Origin: Pseudomonas sp. KNUC1026
GTDB taxonomy: Bacteria > Pseudomonadota > Gammaproteobacteria > Pseudomonadales > Pseudomonadaceae
NCBI RefSeq assembly: GCF_021650705.1
Contig: NZ_CP087138.1
Span: 2,170,001 to 2,234,000 of the forward strand
Direction: 5' to 3'
Length of the DNA stretch: 64,000 bases
Shown one piece after another: positions 38,952-49,189 of the stretch; position 1 is the first letter of the stretch, and each line of letters starts with the position of its first letter. The position numbers were made by a program, and so were the translations under genes. Below the pieces are notes generated by a model. The model did no database searches, had not been told where the DNA came from, and was given only the letters and a program-made list of their open reading frames with translations.

Positions 38952-39125
38952 ACATGACTTGTCGCCGATCCTAGCGGCGGCCTAACCTCAGATCCATAGG
39001 GCGATACCCACAATCACCGGCCGCCGCCACAGAAGCGAGCGCCACCGTCCGACTGCAAGGCCATTTCGCCCCTGCCTATCTACCGTGCCCGCTCACTGCG
39101 GGCGTGCACTGAGGAGCGTGACGCA

Positions 39126-40144
39126 ATGGCATTTCTGACCCTTGAAAACCTCAGCAAGCAGTACGGCGCCACCTGGGCGGTGGCGAGCACTTCGCTTGCC
39201 ATCGAGCAGGGCGAATTCGTCTCGTTGCTCGGCCCCTCCGGTTGCGGCAAAACCACCACTTTGCAGATGATCGCCGGCTTCGTGGAAGCCAGTGCCGGGC
39301 GCGTCCTGCTGGGCGGGCGCGACATCACCCACGCCAAACCCGCCAGCCGCGGCCTGGGGGTGGTGTTCCAAAGCTATGCGCTGTTTCCCCACATGAGCGT
39401 GCGCGACAACGTCGCCTTCGGCCTGCGCATGCGCAAGGTGCCGGCGCCGGAGCTGGCCCAGCGTGTGAATCAGGCTCTGGCGCTGGTACGCCTGGGCGCA
39501 CACGCCGAGCGCTACCCGCGTGAGCTGTCCGGTGGCCAGCGCCAGCGCGTGGCCCTGGCCCGGGCGTTGGTCATCGCACCGCCGGTACTGCTGCTCGATG
39601 AGCCGCTGTCGAACCTGGACGCCCACCTGCGCGAAGAGATGCAGTTCGAAATCCGCCGTATCCAGCGCGAAGTGAACATCACCACCTTGATGGTCACCCA
39701 CGATCAGGCCGAAGCCCTGTCGATCAGCGACCGGGTGGTGGTGATGGAGGCCGGCCGCGTGACCCAGGTGGACGCACCCTACCGCCTCTATGAACACCCG
39801 CGCACGCGCTTCATTTCCGATTTCGTCGGCAAGGCCAATGCGCTGCCGGGCTCGCTCGCTGACAACGCGGGGCCACAGGTTGACCCGCAGGGCAGCCTGC
39901 AGCTGTCATTGCGCCCGGAAAAGATCGACCTGTGCCTTCCAGGCCAGGGCCGCCTGCAAGGCGAAGTCCTGGCACGCTTCTTCCTCGGCAGCCAATGGCT
40001 GTATCGGCTGCGCACCCCGGTCGGCGAGCTGACAGTGGTGCAACGCGACGACGGCCAGCCAGCCATGAAGAAGGCACACTGCTGGGCCTGAATTGGAACG
40101 ACGCCCTGCTGCGGGTGCTTGAGCCAGGCGAGGTGGCGGCATGA
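39126..40144 (+). CDS. ABC transporter ATP-binding protein, PotA-like, interrupted frame
   Basis: About 339 residues. The ATPase domain shows Walker A GPSGCGKTT, Q-loop VVFQSYALFPHM, signature LSGGQRQR, Walker B LLLDEPLSNLD and the H-loop MVTHDQAEA. A C-terminal TOBE domain follows. This is the spermidine/putrescine and ferric/thiamine importer class. Near 40066 one base is lost; restoring it reads PAMKEGTLLGLNWNDALLRVLEPGEVAA and moves the stop to 40144, which overlaps the next ATG by 4 bases. It is the first gene of the operon facing the IclR gene. Confidence 0.9.
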
Positions 40145-41010
40145 GCACGACCTTCTGGCGAGACGCCCGCGCAGGCTACGGCCTGAGCGCGCCGGCACTG
40201 ATCCTGTTCAGCACCCTGCTGGTACTGCCACTGGCGCTGACCCTGGAGCTCTCGTTCAACGTGTTCGACTACGAAACCGGCATCAAGGCCGGGCAGTACA
40301 CCCTTGAGCATTACCGTGCGCTGCTGGGCGACCCCTACTTCTACGAGATTTTCTTTCGCACCTTCTGGATCAGCTTTCTGGTGACGCTGCTGTGCGTGCT
40401 GATCGGCGTGCCGGAAGCGATCGTGCTGAGCCGCATGGGCGCACCGTGGCGCTCGATCTTCCTGATCCTGGTGCTGACGCCGCTGTTGATTTCGGTCGTG
40501 GTGCGGGCGTTTGGCTGGAGCCTGCTGCTGGGCGCCGACGGGCTGGTGAACCAGGCCCTCGTGGCGCTCGGCGGCCGGCCATTGAAGCTGCTGTACACCC
40601 CGTTCGCGGTGATCGTGGGGCTGGTGCACGTGATGCTGCCGTTCATGATCATCCCGGTGTGGACGTCGCTGCAGAAGCTCGACCCTGCCGCCGAACAGGC
40701 TGCGCTGTCGCTGGGCGCGAGCCAGTGGACGGTGCTGCGCAGCGTGGTGCTGCCGCAAGTGGTGCCGGGGGTGCTCTCCGGCACGTTGATCGTGTTTGGC
40801 CTGGCGGCCAGTTCCTTCGCCATCCCCGGCCTCTTGGGCGGGCGGCGGCTGAAGATGGTCGCCACGGTGATCTACGACCAGTACCTGGCCGAGCTGAACT
40901 GGCCGATGGGCGCCGCCCTGGCGGTGGCGCTGCTGTTGCTGAACCTGGTGGTGATGCTGGGCTGGAACCGCCTGGTCGAACGCCGCTATCAACGCACTCT
41001 GGGAGCCTGA
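40141..41010 (+). CDS. ABC transporter permease, PotB-like
   Basis: A 289-residue inner-membrane permease with six hydrophobic spans, including LILFSTLLVLPLALTLELSFNVFDY near the N-terminus. The EAA loop that contacts the ATPase is EQAALSLGASQWTVLRSVVLPQVVPGVLSG at about 180-210, quoted here in its central part as LGASQWTVLRSVVLPQ. It forms a heterodimer channel with the following permease. Its ATG lies in the last codons of the ATPase gene, and the next gene begins 3 bases after its stop. Confidence 0.92.
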   Translation: MSTTFWRDARAGYGLSAPALILFSTLLVLPLALTLELSFNVFDYETGIKAGQYTLEHYRALLGDPYFYEIFFRTFWISFLVTLLCVLIGVPEAIVLSRMGAPWRSIFLILVLTPLLISVVVRAFGWSLLLGADGLVNQALVALGGRPLKLLYTPFAVIVGLVHVMLPFMIIPVWTSLQKLDPAAEQAALSLGASQWTVLRSVVLPQVVPGVLSGTLIVFGLAASSFAIPGLLGGRRLKMVATVIYDQYLAELNWPMGAALAVALLLLNLVVMLGWNRLVERRYQRTLGA

Positions 41011-41013
41011 GCC

Positions 41014-41806
41014 ATGACCCGCAACGGCCCGCTGGCCTTGAGTTTCATGCCCTGGTGATGCTGTTCATGCTGGCACCGCTGCTGGTGGTGTGCCTGGTGG
41101 CCTTCACCCTGAAAACACCCTGAGCCTGCCGACGGCGGGGTTTTCGCTGCGCTGGTTCGAAGCGGTGTTCGAGCGCCAGGATTTTCTCGACGCCTTCCTC
41201 AACAGCCTGCGCCTGGCGGCCCTCGCGGCAAGCCTGGCAACGCTGATCGCAGTGCCGGCAGCGCTCGCGATCACGCGCTATCGCTTCCCCGGCCGTGGGC
41301 TGCTCAATGGCCTGTTCCTGTCGCCGATCATCATTCCGCACCTGGTGCTGGGGGTCGCGCTGCTGCGGCTGTTCGCCCTGCTGGGGGTCAACGGCAGCTT
41401 CAGCTGGCTGGTGCTGGCCCACGTGCTGGTGATTACGCCCTACGTGCTGCGCCTGGTGCTGGCCGCCGCCATCGGCATGGACCGCAGCGCCGAACAGGCG
41501 GCCCTGAGCCTGGGCGCAGGGCGCATCGCGCTGTTCTGCCGGATCACCTTGCCGATGATCCTGCCCGGCGTTGCCGGCGGCTGGCTGCTGGCGTTCATCA
41601 ACAGCTTCGACGAGGTCACGCTGTCGATCTTCGTGACTTCGCCGGCGACCCAGACGCTGCCGGTGCGCATGTACGTCTACGCCACCGAGTCGATCGACCC
41701 GATGATGGCAGCCGTTTCGGCGCTGGTGATCGCCCTCACCGCTGCAACCATGATCCTGCTCGACCGCATCTACGGCCTGGACCGTGTGCTGGTGGGCAAA
41801 CAGTAA
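41014..41806 (+). CDS. ABC transporter permease, PotC-like, interrupted frame
   Basis: About 264 residues and the second permease of the importer. Joined over two lost bases (near 41042 and 41108) the start reads MTRNGPLALSFHALVMLFML and then APLLVVCLVAFTPENTLSLP. The EAA loop is LSLGAGRIALFCRITLPMIL. About six spans are visible, and the SFDEVTLSIFVTSPATQTLPVRMY block is typical of PotC-like subunits. The ATG lies 3 bases after the stop of the first permease, so the operon is tightly packed. Confidence 0.88.
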
Positions 41807-41823
41807 CCCCGAGGAACCGCGCC

Positions 41824-42114
41824 ATGGCCCTGCTCCGACGCCTCGCCGAAACCCACCGCGCCCGCGTGCCCTTCACCCTCGACGGCCAGCCCGCAGAGGG
41901 CCTGGCCGGCGACACCCTGCTCACCGCCATCCTTACCCAGGCCGAATACCTGCGCGGTGCCGACTTCAATGCCGAACCGCGCGCCGGGTTCTGCCTGATG
42001 GGCGCCTGCCAGGATTGCTGGGTACAGCTAGGCGATGGCCGCCGGGTACGCGCGTGCTCGACCTTTCTCGAGCCCGGCGCCTGCGTACAGCGCGAAGCGG
42101 GGCGCAGGCCATGA
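41824..42114 (+). CDS. HcnA-like [2Fe-2S] subunit of an amine/opine-type dehydrogenase
   Basis: A 96-residue ferredoxin-like subunit. Cluster cysteines are in GFCLMGACQDCWVQ (C-x4-C-x2-C) and RVRACSTF. It lacks any other domain. Such small subunits form the gamma or A chain of HcnABC-like, opine-oxidase-like and D-hydroxyproline-dehydrogenase-like enzymes, linking flavin to a membrane acceptor. It overlaps the next gene by 4 bases (ATGA). Confidence 0.88.
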   Translation: MALLRRLAETHRARVPFTLDGQPAEGLAGDTLLTAILTQAEYLRGADFNAEPRAGFCLMGACQDCWVQLGDGRRVRACSTFLEPGACVQREAGRRP

Positions 42115-43470
42115 GCGAGGTGGTGATCGTCGGCGCTGGCCCTGCCGGCATTCGTGCCGCCAAGACGCTCTGCGCGCATGGGCTGCGCCCGATCCTGCTA
42201 GATGAAGCTGCACGCGGCGGCGGCCAGGTGTACCGCCAGCAACCGCCGGGGTTCAGCCGCAGCGCCGCGCAACTGTATGGCTTCGAGCGGCGCAAGGCGC
42301 GAACGCTGCACGGTGCACTGGACCAGCTTGCCGGGCAGTTGGACTACCGCCGAGACGCTGGTGTGGAACGCTGAAACGCCGTGGCTCGACACCTTGCATC
42401 AGGGCCGTATGGCCGAGCGCCTGGCGTTTTCCGAGGTGATCATCGCCACCGGCGCCACCGACCGCATCCTGCCGATTCCAGGCTGGACGCTGCCGGGGGT
42501 CTACAGCCTGGGCGCGGCGCAGATTGCGCTGAAGTTTCAGGCTTGCGCACTCGGCGAGCACCTGGTGCTGGCCGGCAGTGGGCCGCTGCTCTACTTGCTG
42601 GCCTGGCAGTACGCCAAGGCTGGCGCCAGGCCACTGATGGTGCTCGACAGCGCGCCGCTGTCGGCCCAGGCGCGTGCGACCCCGGCGCTGCTCGCTCAGC
42701 CCACCACCTTCGCCAAAGGCCTCTACTACCGCGCCTGGCTAGGGCTGCACGGCGTGCCCATACACACCGGTGCACGCGTGCTCAGTGCCGAAGGCAAGCA
42801 GCGCGTGCAGGCTGTGAACTGGGAGGATGCCAACGGCCAGGCGCACCAGGTGAGCTGCGACGCTCTCGCCTTCGGCCACACCCTGCGCAGCGAAACCCAA
42901 CTGGCCGACCTGCTGGGTTGCGCCTTCCACTGGAGCGCAGCGAATCGCGCCTGGCTGCCCACCCGTGACGGCGGCGGGCGCGCCAGTGTGCCGGGCGTTT
43001 ACCTCGCCGGTGACGGCGCCGGCATTCTGGGCGCCGACGCCGCTGAAGTCGCGGGCGAGCTGGCGGCGCTGAGCCTGCTCGGCGACCGCGGGCTGCACGT
43101 CGACCCCGCGCGGCGCATCGAGCTGCAACAGCGCCTGGCATCGCTCGAGCGCTTCCGCTCGGGCCTGGAGCGGGCCTTTCCCTTCCCCGAGCGGTGGGCT
43201 GCCGATGCTGCCGATGAAATGGTGGTGTGCCGCTGCGAGCAGGTGAGCGCGGGCGACATCCGCAGTGCTGTACGCCAGGGCCACTGGGAGATCAACCGGG
43301 TCAAGGCCACCTGCCGGGTAGGCATGGGCCGCTGCCAGGGGCGCCTGTGTGGCGCCGCCGCAGCCGAGCTGATCGCCTGCGAGAGCGGCCGCACTCTGGA
43401 GCAGATAGGCCGGCTACGCGCGCAGGCACCGATCAAGCCCCTGCCCTTTGGTGTGGAGGTCAAGCCATGA
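42111..43470 (+). CDS. HcnB-like FAD/NAD-binding subunit with [2Fe-2S] domain, interrupted frame
   Basis: About 453 residues. The N-terminus is an FAD-binding Rossmann fold (VVIVGAGPAGIRAAK). A second nucleotide motif is LVLAGSGPLLYLLAW, and GVYLAGDGAGILGAD is the FAD ribityl site. The C-terminus has the Bfd-like iron-sulfur motif VVCRCEQVSAGDI and ATCRVGMGRCQGRLCG. The frame breaks near 42350, where two bases appear lost (or one gained) between QLAGQLDYR and ETLVWNAE. It is the second dehydrogenase subunit and overlaps both neighbours by 4 bases. Confidence 0.88.
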
Positions 43471-44602
43471 GCACCCAGCACATGGATGCGATCATCATCG
43501 GCGGCGGCATCGTCGGCGCCAGCGCAGCCTTGTGGCTGGCTCGCGCGGGTAAGCAGGTGGCGCTGCTGGAGCGCGACTTTTGTGGCTCGCGCTCCAGCGG
43601 GGTCAACTATGGCGGTGTGCGCCGGCAGGGGCGCTCGCTTGTGCAGTTGCCGTTGTCATGCCGCGCTCATGAGATCTGGGGGCAATTGCCCGCCTTGCTG
43701 GGTATCGACGGCGAGTACGTGCGCTCCGGCCACTTGAAACTGGCACGCAGCGAGGCGGATTTCGCCGCGTTGCAGCGCTGGGCACAGCTCAGCGAGCCGT
43801 TCGATCTGGGCCTGCAACTGCTTGACCGCGAGCAACTGCGTGCACGCTTTCCCTGGGTCGGCGACATCGCCGCCGGCGCGTCGTATTGCCCCGAAGATGG
43901 CCACGCCAACCCGCGCCTGGTGTCCCCGCTTTCGCACAGGCGGCACGGCGCCATGGCGCACAGGTGCATGAGCAGTGCGCCGTGGCCCGCGTAGAGCCGA
44001 GCGACGCGGGTTTCACCGTTCACACTGCAGACGGCCAGCGCTTCTTCGCTCGCTGGCTCCTCAACTGCGCCGGCGCCTGGGCCGCAGGGCTGGCCGCGCA
44101 GGTCGGCGAGCCGGTGCCGCTGGTGGCCGGCCACCCGGCCATGTTGGTCACCGAGCCTCTGCCACTGTTCATGACTGCAAGCACTGGCGTGGAAGGCGGC
44201 GGCATCTATGCCCGCCAGGTGGCACGCGGCAACTGCGTGCTGGGTGGCGGCCAAGGCTTTGCACTGGGCGAAAGTACCGCCCGCGCCGGCCAGTTGGCGG
44301 TGCTCGATATCCTGCGCAACGCCTGCGAGCTGTACCCGGCCCTGGCCGGGGCGCAGGCGATCCGCACCTGGAGCGGCACCGAAGGCTATCTGCCCGATCG
44401 CGAACCGGTGCTCGGCCCCAGCGCCACCACCCCCGGCCTGCTGCATGGCTTCGGCTTTGCCGGTGCGGGCTTTCAGATCGGCCCGGCGGCGGGCGAAGCA
44501 CTGGCCGAGTGCATCCTGCTGGGCGAACCACGCCACAGCCTCAAGGCTTTTTCCATCGAACGTTTCCGCACCTCGACTAGGAGCAATGCCCCATGCGCAT
44601 GA
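43467..44602 (+). CDS. HcnC-like FAD-dependent amine oxidase subunit, interrupted frame
   Basis: About 378 residues of the DAO superfamily, the catalytic subunit that would oxidise an amine, imine or secondary amino acid. It begins with the dinucleotide motif IIIGGGIVGASAALWLARAG. SSGVNYGGVRRQGR is the flavin-contact block and GFGFAGAGFQIGPAAGEALAE the C-terminal FAD site. The frame breaks in the C-run 43925-43928; a fifth C restores NPRLVSPAFAQAARRHGA. The stop lies 10 bases inside the binding-protein gene. Confidence 0.88.
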
Positions 44603-45624
44603 CCCTGCGGCTGCTGGCCGCCACCGTTTGCCTGCCCTGCACCGCCGCCCTCGCCGAGCCCACGTTGTACCTGGGCATGAACGGCGGCACCATGGAACGG
44701 CTCTACGCCGACAATATCCTCCCGGCCTTCGAAAAGGCGCACCAGGTGAAAGTGGTGATCGTGCCTGGCACTTCGGCCGACATCCTCGCCAAGGTCCAGG
44801 CCAGCCCCGAGAAACCGCCGATTCACGTGATGTTTCTGGACGACGGTGTGATGTACCGCGCCATCAGCATGAACCTGTGCAGCCCACTCGCCAAAAGCGC
44901 CACGCTGGCGCAACTGCCGCCCAACGCGTTGATCAAGGACCAGGCGGCGGCCGTGAGCCTGGGCGTCACCGGCCTTGCCTACAACAGCCGGTTGTTCAAG
45001 GAAAAAGGCTGGGCGGTACCCACCTCCTGGGCGGACCTGGCCGACCCGCGCTTCAAGGACAAAGTGGTGTTCCAGTCGCTGTCATCCTCCACCTTCGGGT
45101 TGCACGGCTTTTTGATGTTCAACCGCTTGCAGGGCGGCGACGAGCAGAACGTCGACCCCGGCTTCAAGGCCTGGCCGCAAACCGTCGGGCGCAACGTGCT
45201 TGAGTACATTCCAAGCTCGGCGAAGCTTTCAGAGATGGTGCAGACCGACGAAGCGGCGCTGTTCCCGCTTACGCCCACGCAGGTCACGGCACTAAAGCTC
45301 AAGGGCATCCCGGTGGAATACGCCCAGCCCAAGGAGGGTGCGGTGGTGTTGAACGTCGCTGAATGCGCCGTGGCCAACAACGACCAGCCGCAATTGGCGC
45401 AGCAGCTGGCGGAATTTCTGCTGAGCCCCGAGGCGCAGGCACCGGCGCTGGAGCTGGGCGACCAGATCCCGTCGAACCCCAACACCCCCACCACCGACAA
45501 GACCCGCGCGCAAGTGGAGGCCATGCAGGCCTACCAGAAGACCGCAGTAACCATCGACTGGGACCAGGTCAACAAGCTGCGCCCGCAATGGAACGCACGC
45601 TGGAACCGCCAGGTGGAGCGCTAG
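44593..45624 (+). CDS. ABC transporter periplasmic binding protein, PotD-like
   Basis: A 343-residue binding protein of the polyamine / Fe / thiamine cluster. A signal peptide MRMTLRLLAATVCLPCTAALA precedes EPTLYLGMNGGTMERLYADN (quoted in two parts). Later blocks are AVSLGVTGLAYNSRLF, GWAVPTSWADLADPRFKDK and LAQQLAEFLLSPEAQAPAL. It captures the substrate in the periplasm for the two permeases. It is the last gene of the operon, and no terminator with a clear T-run was seen before the tRNA. Confidence 0.92.
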   Translation: MRMTLRLLAATVCLPCTAALAEPTLYLGMNGGTMERLYADNILPAFEKAHQVKVVIVPGTSADILAKVQASPEKPPIHVMFLDDGVMYRAISMNLCSPLAKSATLAQLPPNALIKDQAAAVSLGVTGLAYNSRLFKEKGWAVPTSWADLADPRFKDKVVFQSLSSSTFGLHGFLMFNRLQGGDEQNVDPGFKAWPQTVGRNVLEYIPSSAKLSEMVQTDEAALFPLTPTQVTALKLKGIPVEYAQPKEGAVVLNVAECAVANNDQPQLAQQLAEFLLSPEAQAPALELGDQIPSNPNTPTTDKTRAQVEAMQAYQKTAVTIDWDQVNKLRPQWNARWNRQVER

Positions 45625-45727
45625 GCACCCAGGCCTTGCCTGAGGGCGGCGGGCTGTATATAGTCGCAGCCCTCGTCCGCGATAGTGCTTGATGTTCAAG
45701 GGCTTACGCGGCGCAGCGCTTTCAGCC

Positions 45728-45813
45728 GCCCGAATGGTGAAATGGTAGACACAAGGGACTTAAAATCCCTCGCGGGTAACCGCGTGCCGGTTCGAGTCCG
45801 GCTTCGGGCACCA
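45728..45813 (+). tRNA. tRNA-Leu (UAA)
   Basis: The acceptor arms GCCCGAA and TTCGGGC pair fully, with discriminator A and an encoded CCA. The anticodon loop is CTTAAAA, giving anticodon TAA. The long variable arm (CTCGCGGGTAACCGCG region) and T-loop GGTTCGAGTCC confirm a class II leucine tRNA. Confidence 0.96.
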
Positions 45814-45934
45814 CGGTTGGCGCAGGTTGCAGCTCATGCAGCCGCATTATTTTGCTGGTCCTTGAAAAGGGGCCGCAGTCCGCAATCTCCCCTTCGGGTT
45901 CTTCAGCCCGATGATTTACCGCTGAATCAAGGCA

Positions 45935-45958
45935 CGCACCTGCCCTTCGACAGGTGCG
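45935..45958 (-). terminator. Hairpin downstream of the chemoreceptor gene
   Basis: A perfect 8-base stem (CGCACCTG with CAGGTGCG) around an 8-base loop lies 20 bases after the chemoreceptor stop. No T-run follows, so it is only a possible terminator. Confidence 0.4.
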
Positions 45959-45977
45959 CCCAGGCGTCGCCGCCCTT

Positions 45978-47604
45978 TCAGACCGTGAACTCCCCCACCA
46001 CCCGGCTCAAGCCCACCGCCAGGCGAGAAACTTCGGCACTGGCCGTAGCTGTCTGGCTGGCACCGGCCGCGCTCTGGGTAGAGAGGTCGCGGATGCTGGT
46101 CAGGTTGCGATCGATCTCGCGCGCCACCTGAGCCTGTTCTTCCGACGCGGTGGCGATCAGCAGGTTGCGCTCGTTGATCACCGTAATGGCCTGGGCGATC
46201 TGCACCAGCGAACTATTGGCCAGTTGCGCCACGGCATTGGAGTCGTCGGCCATCTGCCGGCTGTCATCCATGGCCCGAGCGGCTTGCACCGAGTCGTTCT
46301 GGATGGCGCCGATCATCTGTTCGATTTCCTGAGTCGACTGCTGGGTACGGTGCGCCAGGGCGCGCACCTCATCCGCCACCACCGCAAAGCCCCGGCCTTG
46401 CTCACCCGCACGCGCGGCCTCGATGGCAGCGTTGAGTGCCAGCAGGTTGGTCTGTTCGGCGATCGCGCGAATCACCTCCACCACCTTGCTGATGTCCTGG
46501 GTGCGCGTCGAGAGGGTCTGGACCTGGCTGGCGGTGCTGACAACGTTGACCGAGAGCTTCTCGATCGCAGCCAGTGTTTGCGCGACGTTGTCGATCCCCA
46601 CACGGGCAAGGCCTTCGGTTTCCCGAGAGGCTTCAGCGGCGCCGGCGGCGTTGCGCGCCACCTCATCGACTGCCGCGCTCATTTCGGTGACCGCGGTGGC
46701 CGCCTGGTTCACCTCATCGTTCTGCCGCACCATGCCGCGGCTGGCTTCGTCCGTCACCGCCGACATTTCTTCGGAGGCGGAGGCCAGTTGTGTCGAGCTG
46801 TCGGACAGGTGGCTCACAGTCTGCCGCAGGTTGCCCTGCATCTGCCCCAAGGCCACCAACATCCGCGCGGCCTCGTCCTTGCCCTGCACCACGATGTTCT
46901 CGGTGAGGTCTTTGCGGGCAATGCGCTGGGCGATATTGAGGGCATCGCCAATCGGGGCGGTGATGCTGCGGATCAGCAGCGCTGCCAGCACCGCTGTCAC
47001 CAGCAACGTCGCGGCGATCAGCCCGCCGATCATCCATCAGGCTGCTTACGTACGTTGCCTGGGCACCGATACCTGCCTGCCTGGCGCCGTCGTCGTTGAA
47101 GTCCCGCAGAGTGATGATCTGGGTCTGCAATTGATCGGTCAGCGGCCGGATGGACGCGGCGATGAACGCAGCAGCCTGTTCCGTGTTGCCGGTGCGGATG
47201 ATGCTTTCCAGTTGGTCGAGCTGCTTCGTATAGGCGTCGCTGGTAGTCACGATCGCCTGGTAATACCCGCGCTCCTGATCGCCGCTGACCAGGGTGCCGT
47301 AATGCGCGATGGCATCGAGGAACTCCTTGCGGTAGCCGGGCAGCTTCTGCAGGGTCTGCTCGCGCAGGGCCGGGTCGGTCGCCGTGCTGGCCCGCAGGCT
47401 CTCCAGGCGCAGCCGCAGGGAGCTCGAGTTCATCGAGCCAGACCAGCGCACCCCAGCCATCCAGTTCGTTTCCACATCCTGCTCGACTGCGCGCAAATTC
47501 GACATCTGGCTGACGGCCATGCCGCCCAATAGGGCAACGATCATCAGGATCACTGCAAAAAACAGCGTGGCCCGCGGGCCGACATTCATATTGCGCAGTG
47601 CCAT
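45978..47604 (-). CDS. Methyl-accepting chemotaxis protein, interrupted frame
   Basis: About 541 residues. An N-terminal span ([19 protein letters not shown]), a helical-bundle periplasmic sensor domain (about 35-185), a second span ([17 protein letters not shown]), a HAMP domain and the signalling domain with [20 protein letters not shown] at the hairpin tip. It ends at the short [16 protein letters not shown], without a CheR-tether pentapeptide. The frame breaks near 47030 at CTGATGGATGATC: removing one GATG copy joins YVSSLM to [13 protein letters not shown] 47604 has GGAGAG upstream. Confidence 0.9.
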
Positions 47605-47726
47605 GGTGCTCTCCGGTATAGGCAATGGGTGTACCTGATACCGACTATCGGCATGGATCCGTTTCGCTTGAGGAGTACGGTGGGCACGTAATGCTTCTTT
47701 TTAACGTATCAAACTTGCCGGGCTGC

Positions 47727-48164
47727 TCACCGGCCCTCGAACAACGCCCGCTCTGCCTGCCTGCGTTTGACGAGCCCAGGCATCACCGCGCCAGCGGCCT
47801 TGTCCCAGCGCGCGAACTGTTCCGCTGCACCGTCGATATCCCCGGCGTTGAGTTTGCGCAGCAGGGTCGAGCCCGCCAGGTTGCCCTGCCCCACGTTGTA
47901 GGTGAAACACACCAGCGCGTCGAATTGGCACTGGCTCAGGGGCACGCGAACCAACCGGGCGACAGCCGCCTCTACCTTGCACAGTTCCTCCCGCAGCATG
48001 GCCTCTGCCTGAGGCTGGCCGATGACCATGTTGGGGCTCACACCTTCAGTGCAGCCGTAGCCGATGGTCCACGGGGCGCCGCCGCTGGCGGGGTCCGGGT
48101 AGGCCTTCAGGCGCAAGCCTTCGCAAGCCTTGATGAGCTCGACACCACGTTCGGACGTGTTCAT
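47727..48164 (-). CDS. Phage-type lysozyme (GH24)
   Basis: A 145-residue T4-type lysozyme that cleaves the glycan strands of peptidoglycan. The catalytic glutamate is in IKACEGLRLKAYPDPAS (about residue 15), followed by PWTIGYGCTEGV with the second catalytic segment and LVCFTYNVGQGNLAGSTLLRKLNAGD, the GH24 core. It has no signal peptide or membrane anchor. No holin, spanin or phage structural gene is adjacent, so it is either a domesticated phage gene or part of a reduced bacteriocin region. Confidence 0.9.
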   Translation of the reverse strand: MNTSERGVELIKACEGLRLKAYPDPASGGAPWTIGYGCTEGVSPNMVIGQPQAEAMLREELCKVEAAVARLVRVPLSQCQFDALVCFTYNVGQGNLAGSTLLRKLNAGDIDGAAEQFARWDKAAGAVMPGLVKRRQAERALFEGR

Positions 48165-48379
48165 GAATGCTCCAATGAGAAAACCGCCTTACGGGCGGTC
48201 GGGTTGGGCTGTTTCCAAGTGATAGGCAGGTTCGGCGAACAGCGCCAGGCCTGAAATCGACATTTTCAGGGCGTGGTTCAGCGCAGTTTCGTGGGCGGTT
48301 CAGAGGCGCTGGCGGGGCAGCGTTGAGGAGTCGGCCTCGCCCGAAGGCGAGGCCTGGAGAGCAGCATTCAATACAAGGC
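48165..48379. other. Intergenic region with hairpins
   Basis: No gene is seen in these 215 bases. A 9-base stem GGCCTCGCC / GGCGAGGCC with a CGAA loop lies at about 48334-48355, 25 bases beyond the stop of the DUF3053 gene, and may end its transcript. A smaller hairpin ACCGCC / GGCGGT at about 48183-48199 precedes the lysozyme gene. Confidence 0.5.
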
Positions 48380-49081
48380 TCAGCGGCCCAGCATCACCGC
48401 TTGTACCTTGGCCTGCGCTTGCTGCGCACCCTGCGCCTGGGTGGCGAGGTCTTGCAGCAGGCCGTTGAGCTCCTTCAGCACGGTCGGGTCTTGCACTTTC
48501 GGCGCGGGGCCGCTGACGTCGATCTGCGCTTTGTGGGCGTTGACGTAATCAGCCACCTTCAGGCTGCTGGCCAAGGTGCCGTTGATCTGCGGCAGCACCT
48601 CCAGGAAGGTGTTTGACGGCAAGCTGACGGTACGCTCGTAGGCCTTGTCGTAGACGGCCTTCAGGTCATCAGGTTGCTTGAGTTTGGCGTGTGCAGCGTC
48701 GGCGGCAGCTTGTTTGGTCTTGATCTGCGACGCCATGTCGTTCAGGCCGGTCTGGGCAGCCTGGAGCTCGTCGCGGCGCGCGACCACATCGCCCAGCGAG
48801 CGCACGGCGCCCTTTTGCAGCAAGCCGTTGAGCGGCTTGACGCTCTCGTCCATGCCGCTGTTGAAGTCGGTGATGATCGAGTAATCGGAGGTGTAAGGGC
48901 CAAACGCTTTGGACTCGTCCGCGTTGGGCTTGGGCACGTGGACGCCTGGCTTGTCGATGATGCGGGTTTGCAGGAACTGGATAAAGGCTGAGCGCTGTTC
49001 AGGCTCTTTGTCGCCACACGCAGTAAGCACCAGCGGCAGGGCCAGGGCGAGCAGCCATTGGCGGTTGAGGCGGACATTCAT
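48380..49081 (-). CDS. DUF3053-family lipoprotein
   Basis: A 233-residue lipoprotein with signal LLALALPLVLTACGDKEPEQ, lipobox cysteine at residue 22. The mature part begins RSAFIQFLQTRIIDKPG, then FGPYTSDYSIITDFNSGMD and a long helical region with many alanines and glutamines near the C-terminus. This matches the DUF3053 / YiaF family of periplasmic lipoproteins without known function. It is monocistronic. Confidence 0.85.
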   Translation of the reverse strand: MNVRLNRQWLLALALPLVLTACGDKEPEQRSAFIQFLQTRIIDKPGVHVPKPNADESKAFGPYTSDYSIITDFNSGMDESVKPLNGLLQKGAVRSLGDVVARRDELQAAQTGLNDMASQIKTKQAAADAAHAKLKQPDDLKAVYDKAYERTVSLPSNTFLEVLPQINGTLASSLKVADYVNAHKAQIDVSGPAPKVQDPTVLKELNGLLQDLATQAQGAQQAQAKVQAVMLGR

Positions 49082-49189
49082 GTCGTTAAGGCTCCAGAGG
49101 ATCGTTGGGCAGTGTCAGTGCGGCTAAAAGCGCACATAAAGAAGTGTAATGATTTGTTGTGGCAGAACCCAGCAGCAGGGCACAACCCC

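Noticed and set aside
41824..44602. Hydrogen cyanide synthase hcnABC
   Set aside because: The three subunits resemble HcnABC in layout, but they are embedded in a polyamine-type importer operon with an IclR regulator. HcnABC-like enzymes with other substrates are common, so the hcn name is not justified.
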